Assembly (NCBI GenBank): GCA_028693775.1
Contig: JAQUUS010000108.1
Span: 1-5,979 of the forward strand
Source: Alphaproteobacteria bacterium
GTDB taxonomy: Bacteria; Pseudomonadota; Alphaproteobacteria; UBA9219
DNA length: 5,979 bases
Reading direction: 5' to 3'
The stretch's first letter is position 1, and every line of letters starts with the position of its first letter. Below, piece after piece: positions 1 through 5,098 of the stretch. The translations under genes and the position numbers were made by a program. The notes beneath the pieces are model-generated. The model worked only from the letters and a program-made list of their open reading frames with translations. It did not search any database and had not been told where the DNA came from.

Positions 1-99
1 GGGAGCAGGGAAAGGAGAGGGGACGAGGGAAGGAAAGGGGACGAGAGAAGGAGAGGGAGAGACGGGGGCAGGAGCAGGAAAAGAAGAAGGAAAGAAGGG
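1..99. repeat. Polypurine tract with 18-bp degenerate tandem repeat
   Basis: Of the first 99 bases, 93 are purines on the plus strand. Within it, 13-30, 31-48 and 49-66 align as three copies of an 18-bp unit: aggagaggggacgaggga, then aggaaaggggacgagaga, then a more diverged copy. The period is a multiple of three, so it could be a coding repeat of six residues or plain low-complexity DNA. Long purine/pyrimidine tracts can also adopt triplex-type structures, but that is not shown here. Confidence 0.75.
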
Positions 100-168
100 C
101 TGGCGGGGCTGGTTGGGGGGAATGGGGGACTGGGGGGGGCTTTGAGGGCCTTCTTGATTGCTTTTTGA
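1..168 (+). CDS. Possible C-terminal tail of an upstream gene, Arg/Gly/Glu-rich (uncertain)
   Basis: The first forward frame is open from the window edge to a TGA at 166-168. It reads as a charged Arg/Gly/Asp/Glu/Lys-rich stretch followed by a Gly/Leu-rich end. In the first 99 bases the only pyrimidines (C at 6, 24, 42, 63, 69, 75) all fall at third codon positions of this frame. The 18-bp repeat there gives a six-residue repeat, RRGDEG then RKGDER then RRGRDG. Such tails are known on some RNA helicases and pseudouridine synthases. However, the other two forward frames and one reverse frame are also open across the tract, as expected for low-complexity DNA. The gene body lies outside the window, so this is a weak call and no function is assigned. 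Confidence 0.25.
   Translation, partial: GSRERRGDEGRKGDERRRGRDGGRSRKRRRKEGLAGLVGGNGGLGGALRAFLIAF
97..139 (+). other. Potential G-quadruplex motif
   Basis: Five G-runs lie close together on the plus strand: 97-99 (3 G), 105-108 (4 G), 115-120 (6 G), 124-128 (5 G) and 132-139 (8 G). The linkers are 3 to 6 bases. This satisfies the usual four-run quadruplex pattern with loops of 1 to 7 bases. It ends 14 bases before the -35 box of the promoter for the gene at 221. Folding and any effect on transcription are inference. Confidence 0.6.
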
Positions 169-182
169 AATGTTCTTATAAT
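154..182 (+). promoter_or_regulatory. Sigma-70-type promoter for the gene at 221
   Basis: The -35 box TTGATT (154-159) and a perfect -10 box TATAAT (177-182) are separated by an optimal 17 bases. Transcription would begin near 189, giving a leader of about 32 bases that carries a ribosome binding site AAGGA (208-212), 8 bases before the ATG. This is the best sigma-70 promoter in the window and argues that the small gene downstream is real and expressed in this direction. Confidence 0.7.
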
Positions 183-220
183 CGCCGGGTTTTTCGATCT
201 CTTTTTTAAGGACTTCTATT

Positions 221-637
221 ATGGGCTACAAGTTGACCGTTTCCGTTATCGACGATTTTAATTATGCGTCAGAATTTTTTCTGCCCGTGCTCGAAAAGGC
301 CCTGACGAAGGCCGAGATTAAAGGCAATTTTGAATTTATTATCACTGCGCCCGGAGAAACCGTTTGCAAGGAGAATGTCTCCGCAGGCGAAAAGATATGC
401 GACGAAAGAACCCTTCTGAAATTTTACGATTTCTGCGCAAAGACAGTCACCACTTCGTATAAACAGAAGGAATTTGGCTACGGTATCGTAAACACAACGC
501 TGCTGCCGATCAGCTCTTGCACCTTTGACAAGCTTGAGCCTCCTGCGGACAATCGCGCTTATACGCTTTGGAACTGCGTCCGTGCGGCCTGGAAACCCCA
601 GAAAACAGTGGAAATTCTGGAAACAGCGACGCTTTAA
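221..637 (+). CDS. Hypothetical protein, 138 aa, low GC
   Basis: I do not recognise the family. The ATG is supported by AAGGA 8 bases upstream and by a strong promoter. The product has no signal peptide or membrane segment. It looks like a small soluble alpha/beta protein: a strand-like N-terminus (residues 3-10), a helix-like stretch (17-33), a strand-like FEFIIT (37-42), and a helix-like stretch (62-82). Five cysteines (49, 60, 72, 100, 119) are scattered and form no obvious metal-binding pair. By hand count its GC is about 47%, against about 60% in neighbouring genes, and its codons are correspondingly more A/T-ending. This suggests recent acquisition or a lineage-specific gene. Its stop overlaps the stop of the convergent GST-like gene by 4 bases. 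It is probably a genuine gene; its function is unknown. Confidence 0.7.
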   Translation: MGYKLTVSVIDDFNYASEFFLPVLEKALTKAEIKGNFEFIITAPGETVCKENVSAGEKICDERTLLKFYDFCAKTVTTSYKQKEFGYGIVNTTLLPISSCTFDKLEPPADNRAYTLWNCVRAAWKPQKTVEILETATL

Positions 638-1320
638 AAATCCAGATCGGAATAGTGCGGCGGCGGCGGGAAGCCAGAGATGTAGTCGCTCAGGACGTTG
701 CGGAACGAGGGACGCGATTTGAGACGCGCGTACCACTCCTTGGCAAACGGAAACGCATTCCACGGTACGTCGCCGAGATAGTCTACCACCGACAGGTGCG
801 CCCCGGCGGCAAGGTCGGCCAACGTCAGGATATCGCCCGCAAGCCAATTGCGCCGCTCGGTGAGCCAGCCGATGTAGTCCAGATGGCCGCGCACGTTTGC
901 GCATCCGGCACGGATGATGCTGCTGTCGGGCTCGCCTTCGCCGCGCAGCCTTTTGAGCGCCTTTTCACCGATCAGGAGCCTTGTGACCTCGGCGTTCATT
1001 TTGCGGTTGAACCACCCTACAAGCCGCCGCGCTTCGGCACGCTCGACAGGCATTTTTCCGAGCAGCGTGCCTGTGTGCGTTTCTTCCAGAAATTCGCAGA
1101 TCGCCATCGGGTCCGATATAATCTGCCGGTCTTCGTTTTGCTCGATTACGAGTACGGGCACTTCTGCGGCAGGATTGAGCTGGCGCAGGACGGCGCTCGG
1201 CTCCCACGGCTTTTCGACCGCAAGGGCGCACGATACGTTTCTTTCCGCAAGCGCCAAGCGAACCAGTCGCGATTCGGGACTGAGCGGATGATGATAGAGA
1301 TGATAGATCGCGGCGGGCAT
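634..1320 (-). CDS. Glutathione S-transferase-fold protein, FzlA-like
   Basis: The 228-aa product has the GST layout. A thioredoxin-like N-terminal domain (about 1-83) begins YHLYHHPLSPESRLVRLALA and contains the conserved VPVLV turn with cis-proline (residues 54-58) and the acidic SD at 69-70 before ICEFLEE. An all-helical C-terminal domain (about 92-212) includes the conserved DILTLADLAAGAHL N-capping region (163-176). The end, PPPPHYSDLDF, resembles the conserved tail I recall for alphaproteobacterial FzlA. FzlA is a GST-like protein without known GST activity that binds FtsZ and links it to septal wall synthesis in Caulobacter. The family call is firm; the FzlA assignment is tentative, and an ordinary detoxifying GST is the alternative. 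The frame stays open upstream through 1617, but homology begins at the ATG at 1318-1320. No clear ribosome binding site precedes it, so the message may be leaderless or weakly initiated. Confidence 0.85.
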   Translation of the reverse strand: MPAAIYHLYHHPLSPESRLVRLALAERNVSCALAVEKPWEPSAVLRQLNPAAEVPVLVIEQNEDRQIISDPMAICEFLEETHTGTLLGKMPVERAEARRLVGWFNRKMNAEVTRLLIGEKALKRLRGEGEPDSSIIRAGCANVRGHLDYIGWLTERRNWLAGDILTLADLAAGAHLSVVDYLGDVPWNAFPFAKEWYARLKSRPSFRNVLSDYISGFPPPPHYSDLDF

Positions 1321-1398
1321 AAACGATAGTGCTACCACGGGATTTAAAAAAAGGCTAGAGTCCGCGCGCGTTTCTTCTTTCCTCTCCCGGATTTCGCC
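1321..1398. promoter_or_regulatory. Divergent intergenic region between the GST-like and GT25 genes
   Basis: These 78 bases must hold the start signals for both divergent genes. An A-rich run lies at 1345-1352. A weak -10-like TAGAGT (1356-1361) points toward the glycosyltransferase but has no good -35 at the right distance. On the other strand no convincing promoter or ribosome binding site was found. The assignment as a control region rests on gene orientation. Confidence 0.4.
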
Positions 1399-2262
1399 AT
1401 GCAGCCTCTCCCGGCCATCCTTATCAATCTCGACCGCGACGCCGACAGACTCGCTCATATGCAAAAACAGCTCGACACTGCGGGGCTTTCCTTTGCGCGG
1501 CAGGCCGGGTTTTTGGGCAAGGATATCCCCAAGGAATTGCGCTCGCGCTTCTTCGACGCGCAGGGCAATCCGAAAACAGCTCTCACGGACGGGGAAATCG
1601 GGTGCTATGCAAGCCATTTGGCCGCTCTCTCCCGCGTGGCCGACGGCGAATTCGGCGACGCTGCGCTGATTATGGAAGACGATCTGGCGCTGGCTCCCGG
1701 CTTTGCCGACATTGTGGGCGACTGCCTGGACAACATGCCGGACGACTGGGGCCTTTTGCGCCTTTCCAATCCGCCGCGTAGCGCCTATGCGCCTCTGGCC
1801 CCTGTCGGCGAAAACCGCTTTCTGGTCAAATATTCGCGCATTCCTGTGGGCTCGGCCGCTTATGCCGTTTCGCGCGGCGGGGCCAAGACTTTTTTGGCGA
1901 AAGGATTTCGCGGACTACCGGTGGATATCGATTTTCGCTATCCGTGGATTCACGGGCTCAAAACTTTCGGGGTTGTAGCGCCTGCGGCAAAGGCGGGCGT
2001 TTTGGCGTCTTCGATCGATACTGTGGGGCAAAAACGCAAACAAGCCGCCGCACCTTCGAGCGTTCAGCGGTTGCGGCGCGGCGACGGGGCTCAGACTTTT
2101 AAACGCATCGCCTACAACATTCGCGATCTGGGGTTTGAAAACTGGCTCATTTGCGCGGGCACAAACCTTGCCTGCATGGTTGTGGCGCGCAGCACACGGC
2201 GCAAATTGATCCAGAAGGCGGCGGACGTGCTTTTGGAATTGAGGCCGGATCCTGAATATTAG
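1399..2262 (+). CDS. Glycosyltransferase family 25 protein (LPS biosynthesis type)
   Basis: The 287-aa product matches the GT25 family, inverting sugar transferases that often add galactose or glucose to lipooligosaccharide or other surface glycans. It starts with the family's ILINLDRDADRLAHM (residues 7-21), which helps bind the nucleotide-sugar. LTDGEIGCYASHL (62-74) follows, then the IMEDD acidic motif (91-95), the DxD-like metal and sugar-nucleotide site. A further conserved block is SAAYAVSRGGAKTFL (152-166), and an acidic VDIDF (175-179) may be the second active-site element. The roughly 75 C-terminal residues are basic and lie beyond the usual core. No signal peptide is seen, so it probably acts at the cytoplasmic face of the inner membrane. 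The ribosome binding site is poor (CGGA near 1388-1391). Donor and acceptor cannot be told from sequence. Its TAG stop overlaps the TAA of convergent rimI. Confidence 0.88.
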   Translation: MQPLPAILINLDRDADRLAHMQKQLDTAGLSFARQAGFLGKDIPKELRSRFFDAQGNPKTALTDGEIGCYASHLAALSRVADGEFGDAALIMEDDLALAPGFADIVGDCLDNMPDDWGLLRLSNPPRSAYAPLAPVGENRFLVKYSRIPVGSAAYAVSRGGAKTFLAKGFRGLPVDIDFRYPWIHGLKTFGVVAPAAKAGVLASSIDTVGQKRKQAAAPSSVQRLRRGDGAQTFKRIAYNIRDLGFENWLICAGTNLACMVVARSTRRKLIQKAADVLLELRPDPEY

Positions 2263-2738
2263 GCCGGGGGAATCTCCAGCGCCATGGTGAGGGCATCGAC
2301 GGACCCGGTCTGGCGCGCGTAGTATTTGGCGCGGACGCCTGCGACGCAAAAGCCCGCTTTTTCGTAGAGCGCCTTCGCCGCCGCGTTGTCGGCGGCAACT
2401 TCGAGAAACAGGCGGGACGCTTTGCGCCGCTGCGACTCCTTTTGCGCGGCGGACAGCAGAGCTGCACCGGCGCCATGACGGCGCACGGACGGGATGACGC
2501 AAAACGTCAGGATTTCGGCTTCTCCGGCCGCAGCGCGGCACAGGATGAAACCGCAGGCAGCCCCTTCTTTTTGCGCAAGAAACGCGAAGGCTTCGGGAGA
2601 GGCGAGGCTTGCGGCAATCTGCCCAGAAGACCAGCGGCCTTCGGCAAAGCTTTGGGCATGGAGCTCCGCGAGGGCCGGGACATCGGAAGGCCCGGCGGGG
2701 CGGGCGGAAAACGGGGTTATGTCTGGATTTTTTTCCAT
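2259..2738 (-). CDS. rimI: Ribosomal-protein-alanine N-acetyltransferase RimI-like (GNAT)
   Basis: The 159-aa product is a GNAT acetyltransferase that uses acetyl-CoA. RimI acetylates the N-terminal alanine of ribosomal protein S18 and sometimes other proteins. Visible elements are the N-terminal helix with ALAELHAQSF (22-31), the strand ILTFCVIPSVRRHGAGAALL (76-95) with the R-R-H-G-A-G acetyl-CoA loop (86-91), FLEVAADNAAAKALYEKAGF (111-130), and YY...GSVDALTMAL near the C-terminus. These follow the RimI pattern, including the acidic residue E113, the asparagine N118 and the tyrosine Y125. The ATG at 2736-2738 lies inside the end of dnaQ, a 22-base overlap, with only a weak AAGAA upstream, so translation is probably coupled to dnaQ. 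In many alphaproteobacteria rimI sits near tsaB; here it follows dnaQ. A RimI-like GNAT with another protein target is the alternative. Confidence 0.8.
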   Translation of the reverse strand: MEKNPDITPFSARPAGPSDVPALAELHAQSFAEGRWSSGQIAASLASPEAFAFLAQKEGAACGFILCRAAAGEAEILTFCVIPSVRRHGAGAALLSAAQKESQRRKASRLFLEVAADNAAAKALYEKAGFCVAGVRAKYYARQTGSVDALTMALEIPPA

Positions 2739-3400
2739 AGCGGATTCTTGAGCTTGGCGAGAAATTCCTCGTGCCGGGAGAGCTCGTCGTCGTTGGCGGC
2801 GTGCGGCCTCGGCGCGCGGCGCTCGCGGGAGACAATTTGCTGCTCTACGCTGAGCTCGGCTTCGGCGGAGATCATTTGCAGGTCGGGCTGGCGGCCACCG
2901 CGCAGCTCCAGATAAACCTCCGCCAGCAATTGCGCGTCGAGCAACGCTCCGTGCAGCGTGCGGTTCGAGGCGTCGACGTCGAACCTTTTGCACAGCGCGT
3001 CCAGAGACGCGGGGGCTCCGGGAAACATTTTGCGCGCGATGATGACCGTATCGACGGCCCGGTCCATGGACAGGCGGCGGTATCCGCACCGCGTCAGCTC
3101 GGCGTTGATGAAGTTCATGTCGAACGACGCGTTGTGGATTACGAGCGGCGCGTCGGCGATGAAGGTCAGGAAATCGTCCACTCTTTCGGCAAAGACCGGC
3201 TTGTCGGCCAGAAACTCGTCCGTCAGGCCGTGGACCATCGCCGCTTCGGTCGGCATGTCCCGCTCGGGGTTCAGGTAGACCTGAAACGTTTTTCCGGACG
3301 AGATGTGGTTGAACAGCTCGACGCATCCGATTTCGACGATGCGGTCCCCTTTGAGCGGATCGAGACCCGTGGTTTCGGTATCAAGTACGATTTCTCTCAT
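2717..3400 (-). CDS. dnaQ: DNA polymerase III epsilon subunit (3'-5' proofreading exonuclease)
   Basis: The 227-aa product is the proofreading exonuclease of the replicative polymerase. It removes mismatched 3' nucleotides and binds the alpha subunit DnaE. All three exonuclease motifs are present: Exo I DTETTG (7-12, with D7 and E9), Exo II HNASFDMNF (89-97, with D94), and Exo III with catalytic H150 and D155 in HGALLDAQLLAEVY. This is the DEDDh pattern. After the nuclease domain, QPDLQM (171-176) matches a sliding-clamp binding motif. The C-terminal segment HEEFLAKLKNPLW (210-222) corresponds to the DnaE-binding tail. The length is normal for alphaproteobacterial epsilon. The ATG at 3398-3400 has AAGGA (minus strand of 3406-3410) 5 bases away. 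Its end overlaps the start of rimI, and together they form a two-gene operon. Confidence 0.96.
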   Translation of the reverse strand: MREIVLDTETTGLDPLKGDRIVEIGCVELFNHISSGKTFQVYLNPERDMPTEAAMVHGLTDEFLADKPVFAERVDDFLTFIADAPLVIHNASFDMNFINAELTRCGYRRLSMDRAVDTVIIARKMFPGAPASLDALCKRFDVDASNRTLHGALLDAQLLAEVYLELRGGRQPDLQMISAEAELSVEQQIVSRERRAPRPHAANDDELSRHEEFLAKLKNPLWKKIQT

Positions 3401-3555
3401 TTTTATCCTTTTCCTTCGCCGCCGATCCTATCAGGGACGGGCCGATTCAGGTAGCGATTCGATTGAAATTTTAGTCTTTTCGGAAACCTCTTTTTCCTTG
3501 TAAAATAGGCCCATTCGGCCCTTTGCGGGCTTAACGTCTTTTTAAGGAATCGCCC
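3401..3555. promoter_or_regulatory. Divergent intergenic region between dnaQ and the GT9 gene
   Basis: This 155-base region is more AT-rich than the genes around it. Toward the glycosyltransferase there is a -10-like TAAAAT (3501-3506) with only a poor -35 (TTCGGA, 3479-3484, 16-base gap), then AAGGA (3544-3548). Toward dnaQ, a TAGGAT-like -10 lies in the reverse strand near 3427-3432, also without a good -35, plus the dnaQ ribosome binding site. A short GC stem (GCCC/GGGC, 3517-3530) sits in the GT9 leader, too weak to call a terminator. Confidence 0.4.
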
Positions 3556-4506
3556 GTGGCTTCCGACATCGAACGCATCCTCGTTATTCGTTTGGGCGCT
3601 TTGGGCGATCTCGTTTTTTGCTTCCAGTCCTTCCACGAAATCAGGCAGGCTCATCCTCATGCGCGGATCGCTCTTCTGACACGCGCGCCGTTCGCTTCGT
3701 TCGCAAGAAAGCTTCCGTGGTTCGACCGCGTGATTGTCGAATCCCATCCGACATGGCGCAGCCCGGGAGACTGGCTTGACCTTCGCAACGAAATCTCCAG
3801 CTTCGATCCGGCTGTCGTTTACGATTTGCAGGGAAAAAAACGCCAGTCCATTCTTTATGCGCTTTTGGGCGGACCTTTTGGGCCTGCCTGGTCCGGCGCC
3901 GCGCCTTATTGCAAATTTCCTCGGCCATGGCCTCCGGAAAAAGGCTCTCATTTTACCGACTTTCTCGCCGCACAGCTCCGCATCGCCGGCGTGCGCGCCA
4001 TGCCTGCCCCGGATCTCGCGTGGCTCGATGCGCCGACCGACAAATTCGCCCTGCCGGAACGCTATGCCGTGATTATTCCCGGGTGTTCGCCGGGCGCTGT
4101 TTATAAACGCTGGCCGCCCGATAAATATGCGGCTCTTGCCAATACGCTCAACGAGAAGGGTATTGCTTGCGTCGCGGTGGGAACGGGGACGGATTCCATG
4201 GCTATTGCCGCTATCAAAAACGCCGCTCCGGCGATAATCGATTTGTGCGGAAAAACCAGCCTGTTCGAACTCGCGGGGCTTTTCAGGCGCGCCGTTGCCG
4301 TCATTGGGAACGATACGGGGCCTTTGCATATCGCGGCAAGCGTCGGCGCACGCACTGTTGCGCTCTTTTCGGGGCGCTCAAACCCCACATGGTCTTCGCC
4401 TCCGGGGCCGCGCGTGGCTTTGCGCCAGAAAAAGCATTTGGCCGACATGCCTCTTGAGACGGCTTTGGATGCGCTCGGCGAACTTGGGGTTTTGAAGGAG
4501 CCCTGA
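3556..4506 (+). CDS. Glycosyltransferase family 9 (heptosyltransferase-like)
   Basis: The 316-aa product belongs to the GT9/heptosyltransferase family, GT-B-fold enzymes that add ADP-heptose (or related sugars) to the LPS inner core in the cytoplasm. The N-terminal Rossmann domain opens ILVIRLGALGDLVF (8-21), the signature that begins almost all members. Its helix FQSFHEIRQAHPHARIALLT (23-42) and the YDLQG motif (89-93) follow. The C-terminal donor-binding domain has IIPGCSPGAVYKRWPPDKYA (173-192) and GNDTGPLHIAASVGARTVAL (251-270), the strongest family motif. The start is GTG at 3556, with AAGGA 7 bases upstream. I cannot tell whether it is WaaF-, WaaC- or WaaQ-like, or a more general GT9, so no symbol is given. 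It is monocistronic, divergent from dnaQ, and ends 5 bases from the fliX stop. Confidence 0.9.
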   Translation: MASDIERILVIRLGALGDLVFCFQSFHEIRQAHPHARIALLTRAPFASFARKLPWFDRVIVESHPTWRSPGDWLDLRNEISSFDPAVVYDLQGKKRQSILYALLGGPFGPAWSGAAPYCKFPRPWPPEKGSHFTDFLAAQLRIAGVRAMPAPDLAWLDAPTDKFALPERYAVIIPGCSPGAVYKRWPPDKYAALANTLNEKGIACVAVGTGTDSMAIAAIKNAAPAIIDLCGKTSLFELAGLFRRAVAVIGNDTGPLHIAASVGARTVALFSGRSNPTWSSPPGPRVALRQKKHLADMPLETALDALGELGVLKEP

Positions 4507-4511
4507 AATAT

Positions 4512-4931
4512 CTAGGACGTGTATTTGGCGAGCTCGACTTGCGCGCGCAGGTCGATCGCGTCGAGGATTTCGGCAAGCCTCGGGTCTTTGATGCTGGCGC
4601 GCCGCGTGCTGACGATCCGGCTGAGCTGCAACAGCTTTTCTTTCGAGATTGTGCCGCTCAGAAGTTCGATGCGCAGGTCTTCGAGACGGTCGAGGATGTC
4701 TTCGGCGCGGAGCCTGCCCTTGGAGGCGTGGTCCAGCGCATCTTCCACTTCCTGTACGCCCAAAATCCCGGATATGCCGCTCGTGCCCGTGATGCCCGCA
4801 GACGCGCTCGACTCTTCCGTCTCGCCAAGCTCTTTGGCAAACGATGTCCCGGAACTCCCGCTCGAACGCGCGGTGCGTTTCACCGGCGCTGTCGTTCTTA
4901 CGTTTCCGAGGCCATCTATCTTATCGATCAC
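4512..4931 (-). CDS. fliX: Flagellar assembly protein FliX
   Basis: FliX is an alphaproteobacterial regulator. In Caulobacter it tells the sigma-54 activator FlbD whether early flagellar assembly has progressed, and it helps P-ring assembly. The 139-aa product has a short basic N-terminus, a Ser/Gly/Thr-rich flexible region (about 22-57), then the conserved helical domain: LGVQEVEDA (57-65), RAEDILDRLEDLRIELLSGT (75-94), and DPRLAEILDAIDLRAQVELAK (116-136), the family's hallmark C-terminus. The frame can be extended to a TTG at 4994, but the GTG at 4929-4931 is preferred. It has AAGGA 6 bases upstream (minus strand of 4938-4942), gives the usual FliX length, and begins MIDKIDGLG, like other members. 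It is divergent from flgI, as in Caulobacter. Confidence 0.93.
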   Translation of the reverse strand: MIDKIDGLGNVRTTAPVKRTARSSGSSGTSFAKELGETEESSASAGITGTSGISGILGVQEVEDALDHASKGRLRAEDILDRLEDLRIELLSGTISKEKLLQLSRIVSTRRASIKDPRLAEILDAIDLRAQVELAKYTS

Positions 4932-4970
4932 GAGCTTTCCTTTTGACTGGGCAATTTGTGCCTTGCTGAA

Positions 4971-4998
4971 AATATAGTCTAGATCAAAAGTCAATCAA
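4971..4998 (-). promoter_or_regulatory. Sigma-70-like promoter for fliX
   Basis: On the minus strand TTGATT (4998-4993) and TATATT (4976-4971) are spaced by 16 bases, predicting a transcription start near 4964. The leader would be about 33 bases and includes the AAGGA before the fliX GTG. This placement also supports the shorter fliX start, since the longer TTG start would lie upstream of the predicted transcript. Caulobacter fliX is reported to be under CtrA control; no TTAA-N7-TTAA box was found here. Confidence 0.5.
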
Positions 4999-5046
4999 GA
5001 GACATTGAAAAAATTATTAGCCCTCAAGCCGTTACATTTACTCCCC

Positions 5047-5064
5047 GCCAAAACCGCGTTTGGC
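5047..5064. promoter_or_regulatory. Inverted repeat overlapping the flgI -24 element
   Basis: GCCAAA (5047-5052) and TTTGGC (5059-5064) are perfect 6-base inverted arms around ACCGCG. The right arm includes the GG of the sigma-54 -24 element. A dimeric regulator bound here would compete with or modulate sigma-54 polymerase. FlbD, the Caulobacter flagellar activator and repressor that binds partly palindromic ftr sites, is an obvious candidate, but the match to ftr was not established. Confidence 0.4.
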
Positions 5065-5076
5065 ACGACTCTCGCA
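5060..5076 (+). promoter_or_regulatory. Sigma-54 (-24/-12) promoter for flgI
   Basis: TTGGCACGACTCTCGCA matches the sigma-54 consensus TTGGCACG-N4-TTGCA at every fixed position except one (C for T just before the -12 GC). The invariant GG (5062-5063) and GC (5074-5075) are exactly 12 bases apart, as required. Transcription should start near 5086, leaving a very short leader that contains CGGAG (5088-5092), 6 bases before the flgI ATG. Sigma-54 control fits middle or late flagellar genes in alphaproteobacteria, where FlbD activates and FliX modulates. Confidence 0.8.
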
Positions 5077-5098
5077 AGGAAGGACACCGGAGTATGCT

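Noticed and set aside
1..223. Reverse-strand Pro/Ser-rich open frame from about 223 to the window start.
   Set aside because: It has a TAG just upstream (minus strand of 224-226) and no ATG, GTG or TTG anywhere in the visible part. It is the complement of the purine tract, and the promoter and ribosome binding site there serve the plus strand.
269..904. Long reverse open frame of 211 aa crossing the orphan gene and the GST-like gene.
   Set aside because: It is Arg/Ala-rich shadow translation of GC-rich coding DNA with no family motifs, and it conflicts with the GST-like gene, which has clear homology.
2259..3326. Long reverse frame of 355 aa through dnaQ into rimI.
   Set aside because: Only its last 159 residues (from the ATG at 2738) look like a protein family. 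The upstream part is an out-of-frame, Arg-rich reading of dnaQ.
3506..3535. Possible hairpin terminator or attenuator in the GT9 leader.
   Set aside because: The stem is only 4 GC pairs (GCCC/GGGC) and is followed by a mixed sequence before the T-run, so it is too weak to call.
3403..4329. Reverse open frame of 308 aa opposite the GT9 gene.
   Set aside because: It is antisense to a clear glycosyltransferase, is composition-biased and has no motif.
4507..4511. Bidirectional terminator between the GT9 gene and fliX.
   Set aside because: Only 5 bases separate the stops, and no hairpin spans them.
4950..4962. Possible sigma-54 promoter for fliX on the minus strand (GGCAC...TTGCC).
   Set aside because: The GG and GC are only 10 bases apart instead of 12, and sigma-54 polymerase tolerates little spacing change. 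The sigma-70-like pair at 4971-4998 is better.
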